NCBI RefSeq assembly: GCF_004217315.1
Contig: NZ_SGWR01000002.1
Location: forward strand, 612,414 to 676,413
Reading direction: 5' to 3'
Origin: Corticibacter populi
Lineage (GTDB): Bacteria; Pseudomonadota; Gammaproteobacteria; Burkholderiales; Burkholderiaceae_C
DNA: 64,000 nt
Shown here: one piece after another, positions 20,181-29,410 of the stretch
Layout of the letters: each line of letters opens with the position of its first letter
Position numbering within the stretch: the first letter of the stretch is position 1
The notes under the pieces: generated by a model
The model's database searches: none
The model's input: only the letters and a program-made list of their open reading frames with translations
Told to the model about the DNA's origin: nothing
Translations under genes and position numbers: made by a program

Positions 20181-20780
20181 TCACGCGAAAACGCGGAAGC
20201 GCTCGGCATCGTCAATGAAGCTCTTGTCGCCAAAGCCTGCTTCGTTCGAGCCGAACGGCATCTGCGCGCGCAGCTTCCAGCTCGCAGGCAGGTTCCACTC
20301 CGCGGCCGCAGCGGCGTCGGGCAGCGGGTTGTAGTGCTGCAGGCTGGCACCGATGCCGGCGTTGGCCAGCGCCACCCAGACCGCGAACTGGGCCATGCCA
20401 CCGGACTGCTCGGACCAGATCGGGAAGTTCTCGGCATAGGCCGGGAATTGCTGCTGCAGGCTCTTGACCACGTCCTGGTCTTCGTAGAACAGCACGGTGC
20501 CGGCGCCGGCGGCAAAGCCGTCGATCTTCTTCTCGGTGGTCGGGAAGGCGTCGGCCGGTACGATCTGGCGCAGTGCATCCTTGACCAGTTCCCAGAACCG
20601 CACGCTCTGCGCGCCATACAGGATCACGGCACGCGAACTTTGCGAGTTGAACGAGGACGGCGTCAGGCGGATGGCCTCCTGGATCAGCGCGGTGACATCC
20701 TGCTGCGGCAGCGGCAGCGATGGGCCCAGCGCGTACTGGGTGCGGCGGACTTTGATGGCATCAATCAACGAGTTGCTCAT
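20181..20780 (-). CDS. Nitroreductase family protein (fatty-acid-repression/YdgI-like)
   Basis: This 199-residue FMN-dependent oxidoreductase shows IKVRRTQYALG at the N-terminus (the RRS/T FMN-phosphate contact), a TPSSFNSQSSRAVIL dimer/FMN motif, and a C-terminal segment PLPDAAAAAEWNLPASWKLRAQMPFG typical of the HBN1/YdgI-like nitroreductase group. Such enzymes reduce nitro compounds or quinones; the natural substrate is unknown. An AGGGA ribosome site lies about 8 bases before the start. It stands alone between two long intergenic regions. Confidence 0.88.
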   Translation of the reverse strand: MSNSLIDAIKVRRTQYALGPSLPLPQQDVTALIQEAIRLTPSSFNSQSSRAVILYGAQSVRFWELVKDALRQIVPADAFPTTEKKIDGFAAGAGTVLFYEDQDVVKSLQQQFPAYAENFPIWSEQSGGMAQFAVWVALANAGIGASLQHYNPLPDAAAAAEWNLPASWKLRAQMPFGSNEAGFGDKSFIDDAERFRVFA

Positions 20781-21175
20781 GGTTCATTCCCTTTCGATGG
20801 CAGAAACCGCCAAGCTTCGCCGCCGCCCCGATGGACGGCGGGATGAAGCCGGTGGACTTCAGATAACGGTCAATGGCGCCGACAATGCGGCATCACCGTC
20901 ACTATATGGCTTGCCGGGATTAAATAAACCAGGCCATCCGAGTCACATCGTCTCACTTGCCGATCCAATCTGGCCGGCGGCCCATGCCTCATGGCCTCCC
21001 GCCCACGCTCTTTTCGCGGGCCACCACCTCCAGCGGTTCGGCTGGGCCATGAACAGGTTATTACACCCCTGCAGGACCATTGGGATTAGTATGGCTGGCA
21101 GTGCCAAGGCCCTTGAACGCACTGCATACTCATCGCCACCGGCACAATCATCATCACTCAGAAGGTTCATCGCGC
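20781..21175. other. Intergenic region, no gene seen
   Basis: This gap of about 395 bp separates the divergent nitroreductase and TPR genes. It is moderately AT-rich around 20900-20930 (for example CACTATATGG and GATTAAATAAACC), which may mark promoters. A 75-codon minus-strand frame (20943-21170) has no ribosome site and no recognisable similarity, so I do not call it. Confidence 0.4.
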
Positions 21176-21958
21176 ATGTGGGATCGCATCAAACAGCTCT
21201 GGCACCGCAAAGCGCCACAGGCGTTACAGCTGTCTGAAGGCGAACAACGGATCATGCTGGAGCAGGCCACCCAAGCGCTGGCTGCTCAGCAATACGAACG
21301 GGTGGAGAACTTCGCGAACCGGCTGGTTGCCTCGGAATTCCCGGACATCGCCCAGAGCGGGCTGCGATTGATGGGCCTGCTGTATTTCCACCAGCAGCAG
21401 TTCGACCTCGCCCTGCCGTTCTTCGAGAAGCTTGCGCCGCAGACGGGCAACGCCAGTGACTGGTTCAACGTGGTGACGGCCGCCACGCTGGCGGGCGACC
21501 AGCCGCGTGCCGAGGCCGCCTTCGAGCAGGCCACCAAGGCCCACGAGAGCGGCGGCGAGGCGCAGGCGCTGAGCGTCCCGATGATGCACCACCTCTATGC
21601 CTGCGCGCTGCGCGACAAGGGCGGGTATGCCCAGGCCTTTGAACACGTGCAGGTGTTGCGCGCCATCTACGAGAAGCTGCACAACACCGATCCTCGATTC
21701 CTGGCGCTGCGCAACCTGCCACAGCTCGATGCCGTGCTGGAGATGATGGTGGACGTGCTGGCTCATTCGGGCGACATTCCCGAGGCCGTCGAATGGCTGC
21801 AGACCTTCGGCAGCCAGCTTGATGCCAATGGGCAGCAACTCGCGCTGCAGGCGATTGCGCGCCTGCAGGCCGTCACCAAGGCTGCGCCGCCCACCCGCGG
21901 AGCCGCTGCGGCAGGCCCGGCGCCAGAGCAGGAACAACAGCAGCCCCAGTCATCCTGA
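21176..21958 (+). CDS. TPR-repeat protein, function unknown
   Basis: This 260-residue protein has no signal peptide and consists mostly of helical pairs of the tetratricopeptide kind; for instance the segments around residues 30-85 (ALAAQQYERVENFANRLV, then GLLYFHQQQFDLALPFFEKL) and 125-160. TPR proteins are scaffolds, so no reaction can be assigned. The C-terminus is a short Ala/Gln/Pro tail. The start at 21176 (MWDRIKQLWHRK) follows a weak AAGG; the frame is open upstream but with low-complexity His-rich translation. Confidence 0.72.
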   Translation: MWDRIKQLWHRKAPQALQLSEGEQRIMLEQATQALAAQQYERVENFANRLVASEFPDIAQSGLRLMGLLYFHQQQFDLALPFFEKLAPQTGNASDWFNVVTAATLAGDQPRAEAAFEQATKAHESGGEAQALSVPMMHHLYACALRDKGGYAQAFEHVQVLRAIYEKLHNTDPRFLALRNLPQLDAVLEMMVDVLAHSGDIPEAVEWLQTFGSQLDANGQQLALQAIARLQAVTKAAPPTRGAAAAGPAPEQEQQQPQSS

Positions 21959-22032
21959 TGCCGCTGGCGCTGGCGCTGGCGGCGTGGCGTCCGCTGTCAT
22001 GGACAGCTTCCATAGAAAAGCGAGACCATTGA

Positions 22033-22449
22033 ATGGATCAAAGAATCAGCATGATCACGCTCGGGGTTGATGACATCGGGAAATCCGCCTCGTTCTACGA
22101 AAACGGTCTGGGATTGCCGCGCCTCGAATCATCGCCAGAAGTGGCATTCTTCTCACTGAATGGCACCTGGCTCGGATTGTTCGGCAGGGAGGCCTTGGCC
22201 GAAGACGCGCAGGTCGCCTCCAAGGGCGATGGCTTCCATGGCTTCACCCTGTCCCACAATGTCGGATCTCCCGAAGAGGTCGACGCCCTGATGGACCAGG
22301 CACTGCAGGCCGGTGCGAGGCTGGTCAAAAAGCCCGGGGCAACCGCTTGGGGCGGTTACAGCGGATATTTCTCAGACCCCGATGGTCATCTGTGGGAGCT
22401 TGCGCACAACCCTCACTTCTGGATCGGACCGCCTGCGTCCGGTACCTAG
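22033..22449 (+). CDS. VOC (glyoxalase/bleomycin-resistance) family protein
   Basis: This 138-residue protein has two beta-alpha-beta-beta-beta units of the vicinal oxygen chelate fold: MITLGVDDIGKSASFYENGLGLPR at the start and GYSGYFSDPDGHLWELAHNPHF at the end. The closing motif DPDGHLWEL contains the usual Glu metal ligand. The members of this branch (YaeR/PhnB-like) include lyases, dioxygenases and binding proteins, so the substrate is unknown. It stands between the TPR gene and a converging peptidase gene. Confidence 0.85.
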   Translation: MDQRISMITLGVDDIGKSASFYENGLGLPRLESSPEVAFFSLNGTWLGLFGREALAEDAQVASKGDGFHGFTLSHNVGSPEEVDALMDQALQAGARLVKKPGATAWGGYSGYFSDPDGHLWELAHNPHFWIGPPASGT

Positions 22450-22500
22450 GAGACTGGGAACCCGCTCCAAGCATGCACGCGGCATTCAGGCCGGCGCCGC

Positions 22501-23649
22501 TCAACGCAGGCGGCCGGTGGCCATGTCGCACTGCAAGGACTCGCCGCGCTGGAAGCCCGCCACACGCCCGCCGGCATCCGGGTGGGTCGACAGCCAGTCC
22601 AGCGCGCTGGCACTGCGGGACTGCGCCGTCTCTGCATCAACCTGCGTCATGCGCCCGAGAAGGCGTGCCAGCGGTAATGGAGAGAGCCGCTGGTGGCGCA
22701 GCAGGGCCAGCGCAAAGCAGTCGGCCTCGCGCTCGTGCCGGCGGCCATAGGCCAGTGACGTCAGACCCGTACCGGCCAGCGCCACCCAGCCGGAGACATC
22801 GCCCATGGCCAGGCTCAGCATGCCGCCGAGCACGCCCTGCTCGATCAGCTGGCGGCTCGAGTGGCGATGCAGCACGTGGCCCATCTCGTGCGCGAGCACA
22901 CCCATCAAGGCCTCGTCGCCCAGGCCTTCGTGCTGCGCCAGCTCGACCATTTCGTCGGTCAGGATCATCAACCCCCCCGGAAACGCCAGCGCATTGGCGC
23001 CCAGGCCACGACGAAACTCCATGCGCCAGACCGGCTGGTAGCTGCCGTAGCGCTTCAATTGCGGCGGCACGGCCTGGCGCAGCGCCTCGAAGCGCGCCCG
23101 CAGCTGCTGCTGGCGCGAAGGCTCCAGACGGCTCGGCGCCAGGACATGGACATCGAGCCGGGTCAGGGTTTCGTCGGTGAGGCGTGTCTCCCAGCCGATG
23201 GGCACCAGGCGCGCCAGCTGCGTGGCCGCCGCCGGCGTGCCGTAGCGCAGGAACACGAATACGGCCAGCAGCGCCAGCGCCGTGAAGCCCAGCAGCACCC
23301 GCCAGCGCGTCTGCAGCCGTTCGGCCATGCGTGGCCGTCCACCGGCCTGCGCATAGGCGGCGTGCCACTGACACGCGTTCTGCACTTCCAGACTGCCATG
23401 CGCGCCCAGATCAACGGTCAGACGCTGCTGCATGTCGCCCTTGCCATAGGTCTGCGGCCACTGCACCTGCGCGTGGGCCAGGCGCAGGCCCTCGGCGCCC
23501 GGGGCCAGCGCCTGCACCAGCAACTGCGGCCCGGCCGCATGAGGCTCCATCATCAGCAGCACCGGCTGGCCGGCGCTGCTCAGGCCATCGAACCACAGGG
23601 CCCGGAGGGCCCGGCCTGGCGTGGTGGTGGCTTGCTGCGCGTGCACCAT
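22501..23649 (-). CDS. M48 family membrane metalloprotease
   Basis: This 382-residue protein has an N-terminal cytosolic or periplasmic portion of about 110 residues, one membrane helix near 117-135, and an M48 peptidase domain with the zinc motif HEMGH at residues 254-258 and the distal ligand in HEREADCFAL. It is related to HtpX/Oma1-type proteases that act in membrane quality control. The ATG overlaps the stop of the upstream DUF898 gene (TGATG), so the two are made together; this pairing suggests that the peptidase acts with or on that membrane protein. The substrate is unknown. Confidence 0.88.
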   Translation of the reverse strand: MVHAQQATTTPGRALRALWFDGLSSAGQPVLLMMEPHAAGPQLLVQALAPGAEGLRLAHAQVQWPQTYGKGDMQQRLTVDLGAHGSLEVQNACQWHAAYAQAGGRPRMAERLQTRWRVLLGFTALALLAVFVFLRYGTPAAATQLARLVPIGWETRLTDETLTRLDVHVLAPSRLEPSRQQQLRARFEALRQAVPPQLKRYGSYQPVWRMEFRRGLGANALAFPGGLMILTDEMVELAQHEGLGDEALMGVLAHEMGHVLHRHSSRQLIEQGVLGGMLSLAMGDVSGWVALAGTGLTSLAYGRRHEREADCFALALLRHQRLSPLPLARLLGRMTQVDAETAQSRSASALDWLSTHPDAGGRVAGFQRGESLQCDMATGRLR

Positions 23650-25031
23650 CAGCCCACGATGTCGAAGCCGGCGAAATCGGCGATCGCGTCGGCGAAGGCG
23701 CCGCCCTGCTGCTGAATCACCAGCAGGCTCTTGACCTGCGTGACGCCGCCGCGGATGTGCACCGAGGTGGAATCCCACTTGGCACGGTACTCGCGCACCC
23801 GCGCGAACGGGCGATACAGGCCCAGCGTCAGCATGGTCAGCAGCCAGTTCTGCAGGCGCAGCCAGACGAAGCCCCACACCCCCAGCGTGCTGCGAAAGCG
23901 CGCCAGATCGCTGATGCCAACGCTGCTCCAGACCAACCGGTGCACGCGTGCTTCCCGGTAGGCCAGTGCCACGGCGGCAGCGAAATAGAGCATGAAGAAT
24001 GCGATGAGCACCACCACCAGCACCAGAAAGACCAGCTGGCGCCACCAGCCTTCGACGCGCTGGTGCAACGTGTCGTCGCCCTCATCCCACGCATCGCCCC
24101 CCTGTCCTGCCGAGGCCCCTTCCAGCGCGGCCTCTCCATCGGCACCAGGCGGCTGGCGGCCCGGTGATTGCAGCGCCGTCTCGTCTGCCACCAGCCACTC
24201 CATCAGCACCTCATGGACCTGCGTGGCGCGGGTGAGGTGATACAAGCCCACTCCCAGGCTACAGAGCACGCCGGCGAAGATCAGTGCCGTCACCAGCCAG
24301 ATCCTGACGAAATCGGCGTAGCGCGCCTTCCAGACGCCGCCTTCCTCGCCCAGGTAGGTGCGCTGCACCAGCAGGCGCCGATAGTTGTAATCCACCCGCA
24401 CCAGGCACAACCAGCTCACCACCGCAGCCAGCGCCACCAGCGTCCAGCCGACCGCGCCCATGCGGATGGCCGGCTGCTCCTGCGGGTCCTCCAACAGGCT
24501 CGGGGCAGTGAAGGCCTGGATCATGTCGATGCCCACATAGACCAGGAACCAGCTGGCCGCGATAACGAATACCGGCCAGCTGGCCCAGTAGATCTCGCGC
24601 CAGCTGGTGCCAAAACGCAGCCGCAGGCCGCGCCAGCGCGTCGAGGTGATGCGAAAGCGCTTGGCACTGCCCCAGAGGAACGGCACGGCCAGCGCGACGC
24701 CCAGCAGCGCGGCGAACACCATGAAGGTGCTCTGGCTGTCGATGGCACGCCGAAACAGCAGGTAGAGGCCCACGAAGATAAAGAAGCCGATCACCATGCG
24801 CCGGATGCTGGCGGCGAACTCCAGCGGGCTGCGCGCGATCACGCTGTGGCCGAAGAAATACTCGGCGGTGCGCTTGCGCGCCCAGGGCGTGTAGATACCC
24901 AGCGTCAGCAGGGTCAGGATGACGTTGACGAACCAGACCCGGAAGTACTGCGGCCCCGAGCCGGTGAACTTGAGCGGGTAATCCTTGACGATGGCCTTGG
25001 GCGCAGCCGGTACATGGGCAGCAGGCGGCAT
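23649..25031 (-). CDS. DUF898 (YjgN-like) multi-pass membrane protein
   Basis: This 460-residue protein has the YjgN family hallmarks: a start segment PLKFTGSGPQYFRVWFVNVILTL-like, then LGIYTPWARKRTAEYFFGH, and a second similar unit near the C-terminus (LTLGLYRPFARVREYRAKWD), giving two halves with repeated architecture and about eight membrane helices. An acidic Gly-rich loop of about 45 residues (residues 285-330) separates them. The function of the family is not known. It is translationally coupled to the M48 peptidase behind it, a combination seen in other proteobacteria. Confidence 0.85.
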   Translation of the reverse strand: MPPAAHVPAAPKAIVKDYPLKFTGSGPQYFRVWFVNVILTLLTLGIYTPWARKRTAEYFFGHSVIARSPLEFAASIRRMVIGFFIFVGLYLLFRRAIDSQSTFMVFAALLGVALAVPFLWGSAKRFRITSTRWRGLRLRFGTSWREIYWASWPVFVIAASWFLVYVGIDMIQAFTAPSLLEDPQEQPAIRMGAVGWTLVALAAVVSWLCLVRVDYNYRRLLVQRTYLGEEGGVWKARYADFVRIWLVTALIFAGVLCSLGVGLYHLTRATQVHEVLMEWLVADETALQSPGRQPPGADGEAALEGASAGQGGDAWDEGDDTLHQRVEGWWRQLVFLVLVVVLIAFFMLYFAAAVALAYREARVHRLVWSSVGISDLARFRSTLGVWGFVWLRLQNWLLTMLTLGLYRPFARVREYRAKWDSTSVHIRGGVTQVKSLLVIQQQGGAFADAIADFAGFDIVG

Positions 25032-25411
25032 GAGCGACGATCCTCCCTCCGCGCGGCGTTGGAATCGGTTTGTGGTGTGGCCACGCGCCCGCCAATTGTA
25101 ATAAATCGTAGAAATCTTTTACAAATTCCCATTCATCCCAAGGGCATTGGCATGACCGGGCAGCAAACTGACACAACTGTGCCCAATTCGTTTAGCATCG
25201 GTGCGTTCGTGCATCAGGCGAAGAATTTCGGTTCATGACCTCTTCTGCCTCGCTATTGCTCTGCGGCATGGAGCCCATGCAAAGGGGCCGTGGACTTCTT
25301 GCGCCACCACAACCAGAGCCCGCATCACCGGCCACCACGAATCCGCTGGATGACTGGCAGCGCAACGCTTGCCATCCTTTCACACGGTTTTTCCGACAAC
25401 AGGGAGTATTC
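25032..25411. promoter_or_regulatory. Divergent promoter region of the DUF898 and channel genes
   Basis: This 380-bp gap includes a low-GC block (25091-25130) with an inverted repeat, AATTGTAA (25094-25101) against TTACAAATT (25119-25127). The position between two divergent starts suggests promoter or operator function, by inference only. The rest shows no gene that I can support. Confidence 0.4.
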
Positions 25412-26887
25412 ATGAATCCATCCATCGCTGACCAATTGCGCCTCAGCCTGGGCAACTACCTGCCACTGCTGCTGGGCGCCATCGCCATCCTGCTGGTCGG
25501 CCTGGTGCTGGCGCTGCTGGTCAAGGCCGGCATCCGCAAGGCCCTGACGCTGCTGCGACTCGACGAGCGCCTCAACCAGCAGACCGCCACGCCGATCCAG
25601 TTCAGCGCCATCGCCGCCGCCACCGGCTTCTGGTTCATCATCCTGCTGACGCTGCTGGCCATGTTCAGCACGCTGCGCTTCGATGCGCTGTACCTGCCGT
25701 TCTCGTCCCTCGCCTCCGAGGTGATGCTGTACCTGCCGCGCATCTTCCTCGCCGGCGTGCTGGCGCTGATCGCCTGGGTGCTGGCCATCGTGCTCAAGCT
25801 GGCCATCAACAAGCTGACGGCCGCCACCCTGCTCGACGAAAAGCTCTCCGAATCCGCCGGCGTCAGGCCGATCGGCCTGATCCTGGGCGACGTGGTGTTC
25901 TGGCTGGTGCTGCTGCTGTTCCTGCCGGCCATCGTCTCGGCCCTGCAGATCGAGGGATTGACCGCCCCGCTGACCGATCTCACACAACGCTTTACCGCGA
26001 CACTGCCCAACATCTTTGCCGCCGCCGTCATCGGCTTTGCCGGCTGGCTGCTGGCCAAGGTGTTGCGCGGGCTGACCACCAACCTGCTGGCCGCCGCGGG
26101 CGCCGACGGCCTGGGCCTGCGCCTGGGGCTGCCGGCCGACATCCGCGTCTCGCGCCTGGTGGGCACGCTGGTGTTCATCTTCGTCATCATCCCCACCATC
26201 ATCGCGGCGCTGGATGCGCTGCGCATCGCCGCGATCTCCGACCCAGCCGTGGGCATGCTGGCACAGTTCATGGCCGCCGTGCCCAACATCTTTGCCGCCG
26301 CACTCATCCTGCTGGTGGCCTGGCTGGTGGGGCGCGCCGTCTCCAGCCTGCTCGCGCGCCTGCTGGACAACCTCGGCTTCGACCGTCTGCCCGAGCGCCT
26401 GGGCCTGCGCGTCTGCACCGATGCGCAGGACGGCTGCCACCGCTACCGCCCTTCTGAACTGGCCGGACGCCTGGCCTGGTTCTTCATCCTGCTGTTCGCC
26501 AGTGTCGAGGCCGCCAACCGGCTCGACTTCACCGGCGTGCGCGACCTGCTGGTGGTGTTCATCGACTTCGGCGCCGATGTGCTGCTGGGCAGCGTGATCC
26601 TGATCGTCGGCTACTGGCTGGCCGAGCTGGTCGCGCGCGCCATCGTGCAGGCCAATGCGCAAAACGTGGTGCCCGCACGCATCGCGCGCATCGCCATCCT
26701 GGCGCTGGTGCTGGCCATGGGGCTGCGCGCCATGGGCATTGCCGATGACATCATCAACCTCGGCTTCGGGCTGATCCTGGGTGCGGTGGCCGTGGCCATC
26801 GCGCTGGCCTTCGGTCTGGGCGGACGCGAAGCCGCCGGCAAGCTGGCCCAGCGCTGGGTCGACAAGTACCTCGGCGGCAAGGACTGA
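25412..26887 (+). CDS. Mechanosensitive-channel-like protein with repeated conserved TM helices
   Basis: This 491-residue inner-membrane protein has about ten hydrophobic helices. Pairs of helices repeat the pattern xPNIFAAAxI...GWLLAKVLRG (about residues 195-230 and 290-325), which matches the conserved TM-helix repeats found in MscS-related proteins. The final Gly/Ala-rich helix (LILGAVAVAIALAFGLGGREAAG) resembles the MscS pore helix, but the cytosolic beta domain is missing. A good ribosome site (AGGGAG) lies 6 bases before ATG 25412, so the open frame upstream is not needed. A clear terminator follows the gene. Confidence 0.8.
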   Translation: MNPSIADQLRLSLGNYLPLLLGAIAILLVGLVLALLVKAGIRKALTLLRLDERLNQQTATPIQFSAIAAATGFWFIILLTLLAMFSTLRFDALYLPFSSLASEVMLYLPRIFLAGVLALIAWVLAIVLKLAINKLTAATLLDEKLSESAGVRPIGLILGDVVFWLVLLLFLPAIVSALQIEGLTAPLTDLTQRFTATLPNIFAAAVIGFAGWLLAKVLRGLTTNLLAAAGADGLGLRLGLPADIRVSRLVGTLVFIFVIIPTIIAALDALRIAAISDPAVGMLAQFMAAVPNIFAAALILLVAWLVGRAVSSLLARLLDNLGFDRLPERLGLRVCTDAQDGCHRYRPSELAGRLAWFFILLFASVEAANRLDFTGVRDLLVVFIDFGADVLLGSVILIVGYWLAELVARAIVQANAQNVVPARIARIAILALVLAMGLRAMGIADDIINLGFGLILGAVAVAIALAFGLGGREAAGKLAQRWVDKYLGGKD

Positions 26888-26907
26888 AAACCGGCATCGC
26901 CCAAGCC

Positions 26908-26934
26908 AAGCCCTGCACCCGCAGGGCTTTTTTG
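26908..26934 (+). terminator. Rho-independent terminator after the channel gene
   Basis: AAGCCCTGC pairs with GCAGGGCTT around a four-base loop and is followed directly by a run of T. It lies 20 bases after the stop at 26887. Confidence 0.92.
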
Positions 26935-27094
26935 TGTGCATGGCGGCACAAAACGCCGCCGTGCCCCCCGCACCGGCAACCCCCGCCATTGCTGGAACAG
27001 GCCAAACTGTTCAGAATGGCAGGTTGCGCCCGAGGAGCTGCCGATTGCGGCCGATGCGGGCCGGCAGGATGGCTGGTGGAGGCAGTTTCTTTCC

Positions 27095-27889
27095 GTGAAA
27101 TTCTCAAACTCTTGGCATTACGTGCGGCGGCTCACCGGACGTAACCGGACCCCGCACAACAACCGCACGCTCGGCGTGGTACTGGCCTTCGTGGCCGGCG
27201 CGGCCAATGCCGGCGGCTTTCTGGCGGTGCAGCAGTACACCTCGCACATGACCGGCATCGTCTCGACCATGGCCGACGCCATTGCGCTGGGCACCTATGA
27301 GCTGGTGTTCTCGGGCATCGGCGGGCTGTTCTCCTTCATCGCCGGCTCGGCCTGCACGGCCATCATGGTCAACTACGCGCGGCGCCACCGCCTCGAGAGC
27401 GAATACGCCATGCCGCTGCTGCTCGAGGCATTGCTGCTGATCATCTTCGGTGCGCTGGGCACCCGCCTGCATGGCGTGCAGGGGCCGCTGTGGGTGCCCA
27501 TCACGGTGGTGCTGCTGTGCTTCATCATGGGCCTGCAAAATGCCGTGGTCACCAAGCTCAGCGGCGCCAAGATCCGCACCACCCACGTCACCGGCATCGT
27601 CACCGACATCGGCATCGAACTGGGCAAGATGCTGTACTGGAACCGCTCGCAGTTCTCCGACGAGCGCCGCCGCGTGCGCTCCGACCATGCCCAGCTGAAC
27701 CTGCTGGTGCGCATGCTGCTGAGCTTCTTCGCCGGCGGCGTGGCCGGCGCGCTGGGCTTCAAGCACGTCGGCTACATCTCGACCGTGCCGCTGGCACTGA
27801 TCCTGGTGCTGCTGGCCTTTGCCCCGGTGCTCTACGACCTGCGCATCGCGCTGCGCCACTGGCGACACTGGCGCAGCTGGCGGCCCTGA
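27095..27889 (+). CDS. DUF1275 (YoaK-like) membrane protein
   Basis: This 264-residue membrane protein has six or seven helices and the DUF1275 hallmarks AFVAGAANAGGFLAVQQYTSHMTG and GLQNAVVTKLSGAKIRTTHVTGIVTDIGIELG. The function of the family is unknown; the paired TSHMTG/TTHVTG motifs, one per half, suggest an internal repeat and possible transport role. GTG 27095 is chosen because it gives a normal length and has GGAGG 12 bases upstream; the ATG further upstream would add an unlikely N-terminus. It converges on the RlmL-type methyltransferase. Confidence 0.85.
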   Translation: MKFSNSWHYVRRLTGRNRTPHNNRTLGVVLAFVAGAANAGGFLAVQQYTSHMTGIVSTMADAIALGTYELVFSGIGGLFSFIAGSACTAIMVNYARRHRLESEYAMPLLLEALLLIIFGALGTRLHGVQGPLWVPITVVLLCFIMGLQNAVVTKLSGAKIRTTHVTGIVTDIGIELGKMLYWNRSQFSDERRRVRSDHAQLNLLVRMLLSFFAGGVAGALGFKHVGYISTVPLALILVLLAFAPVLYDLRIALRHWRHWRSWRP

Positions 27890-28046
27890 GAGGCTGTTCA
27901 CGATCTTCCGTGAGTCACGCGGGAAGTCAAAATGCAGTGGGCAAGGCGGGCAAGGCCGCGGACGCGGTTTTCAGGTGCAATCCGAAGGGCATGGCGAGAC
28001 TTTGAACACACCCTGAGGGCCTCTCATGCCAGTTTGCGCGCCACCA
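27890..28046. repeat. Short intergenic element with terminal inverted repeats
   Basis: Between two converging genes, GAGAGGCTGTTC at the left (from 27889) is mirrored at the right by the complement of GAACA and GCCTCTC (about 27999-28026), with ten extra bases in the right copy. Inside are a CGTGAGTCACG palindrome and two tandem copies of GGGCAAGGC. It may be a small mobile-element remnant or a shared terminator. Confidence 0.4.
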
Positions 28047-29303
28047 TCAGTCACCCTGCTGGCGAGGGCTGGCTGGCCCGCGCGCCGTCAGGTCAAAGCG
28101 GAACAACCGGCATTCGATCGGGCCATTCCACATCGGCACCCGGCGCGTTTCCTTGAGCCGCAGCTTGCCAGGCAGCTTGAGGTCCGGCGTGAGCATCCAG
28201 GCCGTCCAGCCGCCGTAGCAGGTTTTCCAGTGACTGGCGAGCTGAGCGAAAAATTCGCCGCCATCGCCACCGTCGGTGAACTCCCGCGCGGTGAAGCCGA
28301 GTTGCCGACGCTCGGCGAGATTGTGGCCGGCCTGGCCGGCTGCGGCAATGCGCTCTCCATAAGGCGGGTTGAGCAGCATCACGCCCGGCGTGGCCACCGG
28401 CGGCTGGCGCTGCAGCGCATCGCCGCCGCGCAGCTGCAAGACCTGCGCCACACCGGCCCGCTCGGCGTTGCGCCGCGCGAAGTCGACCATGCGGTGCGCG
28501 ATGTCACTGCCGAAGATGCCGACTGGCGCGCTTTGCTCGGCCGCCCGCGCCTCGGCCTTGAGCTGCTGCCAGAGCGCCGGCTGGTGCGGCAGCAGGCGCT
28601 CGAACCCAAAACGCCGGCGCAGGCCCGGCGCAATGCGGCAGGCGATCTGCGCGGCCTCGATGACGATGGTGCCGCTGCCGCAGCAGGGGTCGTAGAGCGA
28701 CTGGGGCTGCTCGCCATGCGGATCCCAGCCGGTGGCGGCGATCATCGCGGCGGCAAGGGTTTCCTTGAGCGGTGCATCGCCCTTGTCCTCACGCCAGCCG
28801 CGCTTGAAGAGCGGCTCGCCGCTGGTGTCCAGATACAGGGTGGCCTGCTCGGCCTGCAGATGCAGGTGGATGCGCACGTCCGGCCGCTGCGTATCGACGC
28901 TGGGGCGCTGGCCGCAGCGCTCGCGGAACTGGTCGGCCACGCCGTCCTTGATGCGCAGCGCGGCAAAATTCAGGCTCTTGAGAGGGCTTTTCTGCGCGGT
29001 CACCTCGACCTTGATGGTCTGCGCCGGCGTGAACCAGGCGGCCCAATCCACACCGGCTGCGAGTGCATAGAGATCATCCTCGCTGCGGTACGGCGCCTGC
29101 GCCAGCTCGACCAGCACGCGCTGGGCGATGCGGCTGTGCAGATTGAGCTGCAGCACATGCTGCCAGCGCGCCGCCGGCAGCTGCACGCCGCCGCGCAACA
29201 CCCGCACGGCCTCGCCTGCGAGGCCGGTGATGCGGCGCACCTCGTCACCGAGCAGAGGCTCGACCTGGCCGGCACAGGGAAGAAAAAGCGGCAGAGAATC
29301 CAT
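28047..29303 (-). CDS. rlmL: THUMP-domain rRNA guanine-N2 methyltransferase (RlmL N-terminal type)
   Basis: This 418-residue protein has an N-terminal ferredoxin-like/THUMP region and a Rossmann methyltransferase domain with the SAM loop YDPCCGSGTI and the catalytic motif LLNPPYGER, as in the m2G2445 half of E. coli RlmL (702 residues). The second (m7G2069, RlmK) half is not present, so only the guanine-N2 modification of 23S rRNA is expected. An alternative start three codons upstream (29312) is possible. It follows rpoN on the same strand with a 107-bp gap. Confidence 0.85.
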   Translation of the reverse strand: MDSLPLFLPCAGQVEPLLGDEVRRITGLAGEAVRVLRGGVQLPAARWQHVLQLNLHSRIAQRVLVELAQAPYRSEDDLYALAAGVDWAAWFTPAQTIKVEVTAQKSPLKSLNFAALRIKDGVADQFRERCGQRPSVDTQRPDVRIHLHLQAEQATLYLDTSGEPLFKRGWREDKGDAPLKETLAAAMIAATGWDPHGEQPQSLYDPCCGSGTIVIEAAQIACRIAPGLRRRFGFERLLPHQPALWQQLKAEARAAEQSAPVGIFGSDIAHRMVDFARRNAERAGVAQVLQLRGGDALQRQPPVATPGVMLLNPPYGERIAAAGQAGHNLAERRQLGFTAREFTDGGDGGEFFAQLASHWKTCYGGWTAWMLTPDLKLPGKLRLKETRRVPMWNGPIECRLFRFDLTARGPASPRQQGD

Positions 29304-29410
29304 CAGGGGCATGACTGGGCGCCAGCGGCGCATCGGAATGGGGTGTTGAAGGAAATGGCGGAAGGCCGGCCACGCAATGCCTGGCCGGCGGGCCGGCAGG
29401 AGCCCATCGC

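Noticed and set aside
20943-21170. 75-codon minus-strand frame with a lipobox-like VLQGC
   Set aside because: No ribosome site, no positively charged signal start and it fills a promoter region.
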